64,000 nucleotides of DNA from an uncultured Alphaproteobacteria bacterium (lineage in GTDB: Bacteria > Pseudomonadota > Alphaproteobacteria > Rs-D84), in NCBI GenBank assembly GCA_937903135.1, contig CALDAH010000028.1, forward strand, positions 1 through 64,000, given 5' to 3'. This document shows positions 63,177 through 64,000 of this stretch, in pieces. The position numbers were made by a program, and so were the translations under genes. Within the stretch, counting starts at the first letter, position 1; each line of letters begins with the position of its first letter. The notes beneath the pieces were generated by a model. It ran no database searches. It was not told the DNA's origin and was given only the letters and a program-made list of their open reading frames with translations.

Positions 63177-63999
63177 AGCGTGCGTTGCAGGTTTTATGCT
63201 GCAGAAATCTAATCTTGGCCATTATGCGTTCCCGACCGGGCAGATCTGACGTTATGCCCCGGGATATAAATTCGGTTGCGGCGTTAATCTCGGCCCTGGT
63301 GTATTTATGTAAAACGCGGCACAGCGCTTCCCAGTCTTGGTATATAACGATATTTGTAATCTTGCGAATATATGGTTTTTCAAACATCGTGTGATTAATC
63401 CGTATTGCGCCCATGTCAATTATTGTATTGCCGCGGATATTTTCTATGTTTAAATCAAATGGTCGGGCGGGCTTAAATTTTTCAAACGGTGATCCGGGTA
63501 TCGTTGATTTTCGCACATCGCCATTAATATACGGGTATATTATATATCGTTCACCGCGTTGATTGCTAATCCCGGCCGTAGATACGGGGCGAAATCTGAT
63601 TTTCCCGTAAAACTTTTTCCCCGATAATAAAAAAGAATTTTGTATCTCGGTATTATGACACCATGCATCGGATAACGCGTATGTATTACTGCTGTGATAG
63701 ATTTTCCAAACATACCCATTCCCGGTGCCGATATTAATAATAAATGTTTTGCTAAATTGCCCCGCCCCTAGTAATTCAATCGCTGATGGCTGTTTGGTTA
63801 TTCGGGTCAGTGCGTCGGATAGTTCTGTTAATGCGGGGCATGGCGTATCGGCGTTTACGAATGAAAATATATTCGCATATGGCGAATAGAGTTTTCGTGT
63901 CGCGGCGACAAATGCGCTGTGCAGACGACGTGTTGCGTCGCCGCGCATATGCAGCGGGATCATTTCCAGCCATTGATATGGGAAACATCCCGGATTTTT
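63175..63999 (-). CDS. Protein kinase-fold protein, start may lie outside the window
   Basis: Counting from the ATG at 63963 the protein has 262 residues; the frame stays open to the window edge, so the true start may be further left on this strand. Kinase-like landmarks appear in order: glycine loop LGAGQFSKTF (65-74), Lys87 in VWKIYH, hinge-like YIIYPYINGD, catalytic loop DLNIEN with Asp170 and Asn175, and DMG (Asp183) in place of DFG. The fold is shorter than eukaryotic-type kinases and lacks the activation-segment motifs, closer to small-molecule or effector kinases. Substrate unknown. Confidence 0.55.
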   Translation of the reverse strand, partial: KNPGCFPYQWLEMIPLHMRGDATRRLHSAFVAATRKLYSPYANIFSFVNADTPCPALTELSDALTRITKQPSAIELLGAGQFSKTFIINIGTGNGYVWKIYHSSNTYALSDAWCHNTEIQNSFLLSGKKFYGKIRFRPVSTAGISNQRGERYIIYPYINGDVRKSTIPGSPFEKFKPARPFDLNIENIRGNTIIDMGAIRINHTMFEKPYIRKITNIVIYQDWEALCRVLHKYTRAEINAATEFISRGITSDLPGRERIMAKIRFLQHKTCNAR

Positions 64000-64000
64000 A

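Overview
This window looks like a chromosome segment of a Gram-negative alphaproteobacterium of moderate GC with compact, operon-rich layout. The basis is the gene content (LpxC/LpxK, LolCE/LolD, SecB, MltA, LppC-type activator, PagL-like deacylase, AddB, FtsQ/FtsA) and the elongator tRNA-Met sequence; the exact lineage (possibly one of the uncultured gut or host-associated alphaproteobacterial groups) is inference. There is no prophage, insertion sequence, rRNA operon or CRISPR array.

Layout. 1-870: a truncated gene, an AT-rich stretch with repeated GGTTGA/TCAACC half-sites, and initiator tRNA. 1065-4170: lipid A genes (DUF374 acyltransferase, lpxK, lpxC) and a lipoprotein. 4281-8946: a four-gene type IVb pilus module (PilO2, PilP, PilQ-type ATPase, PilR-type membrane protein). 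8985-14152: RusA-like nuclease, a 38-residue ORF, gyrB, a HhH DNA-repair-like protein, an unknown and ung. 14153-16534: structured intergenic DNA, a PagL-like gene, tRNA-Met, a probable structured RNA, and a GT8 glycosyltransferase. 16563-18448: tandem ArsR regulator divergent from a CPVC membrane protein and its partner. 18554-26888: tRNA-Thr, peptidase C26, aspS behind a T-box-like leader, an AsmA-like protein, uvrB and tsaE. 27134-30011: an FtsA-ribulose-phosphate 3-epimerase fusion, ftsQ and a lipoprotein. 30087-35057: a lipoprotein secretin-like protein, lolCE, lolD and two Cys-containing envelope proteins. 35125-36364: tRNA-Gly, tRNA-Tyr and a VanX-like dipeptidase. 36553-42063: LppC-like activator divergent from rsmI-engB-addB. 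42068-53184: xthA, acyl-CoA synthetase, mnmE/ruvA, yebC, ruvC, secB, mltA, dciA with a 26-residue membrane ORF, an MFS protein and recA. 53211-57905: five glycosyltransferase-type genes. 58188-64000: typA, an unknown, serS, trxB and a kinase-fold protein running off the end.

The most unusual points are: (1) the aspS leader carries a textbook T-box sequence whose UGGC matches the G73 discriminator of tRNA-Asp, in a proteobacterial setting; (2) one continuous frame encodes FtsA followed by a catalytically complete ribulose-phosphate 3-epimerase; (3) several promoters place the -10 box about 7 nt before the start codon without a Shine-Dalgarno, suggesting leaderless mRNAs (ftsQ, a lipoprotein, the VanX-like gene, the PagL-like gene); (4) four intergenic regions have long nested hairpins consistent with unidentified RNAs; (5) a tandem ArsR/CPVC membrane protein locus; (6) a small kinase-like protein at the right edge.

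All calls rest on reading the sequence and family knowledge; no searches or folding programs were run.
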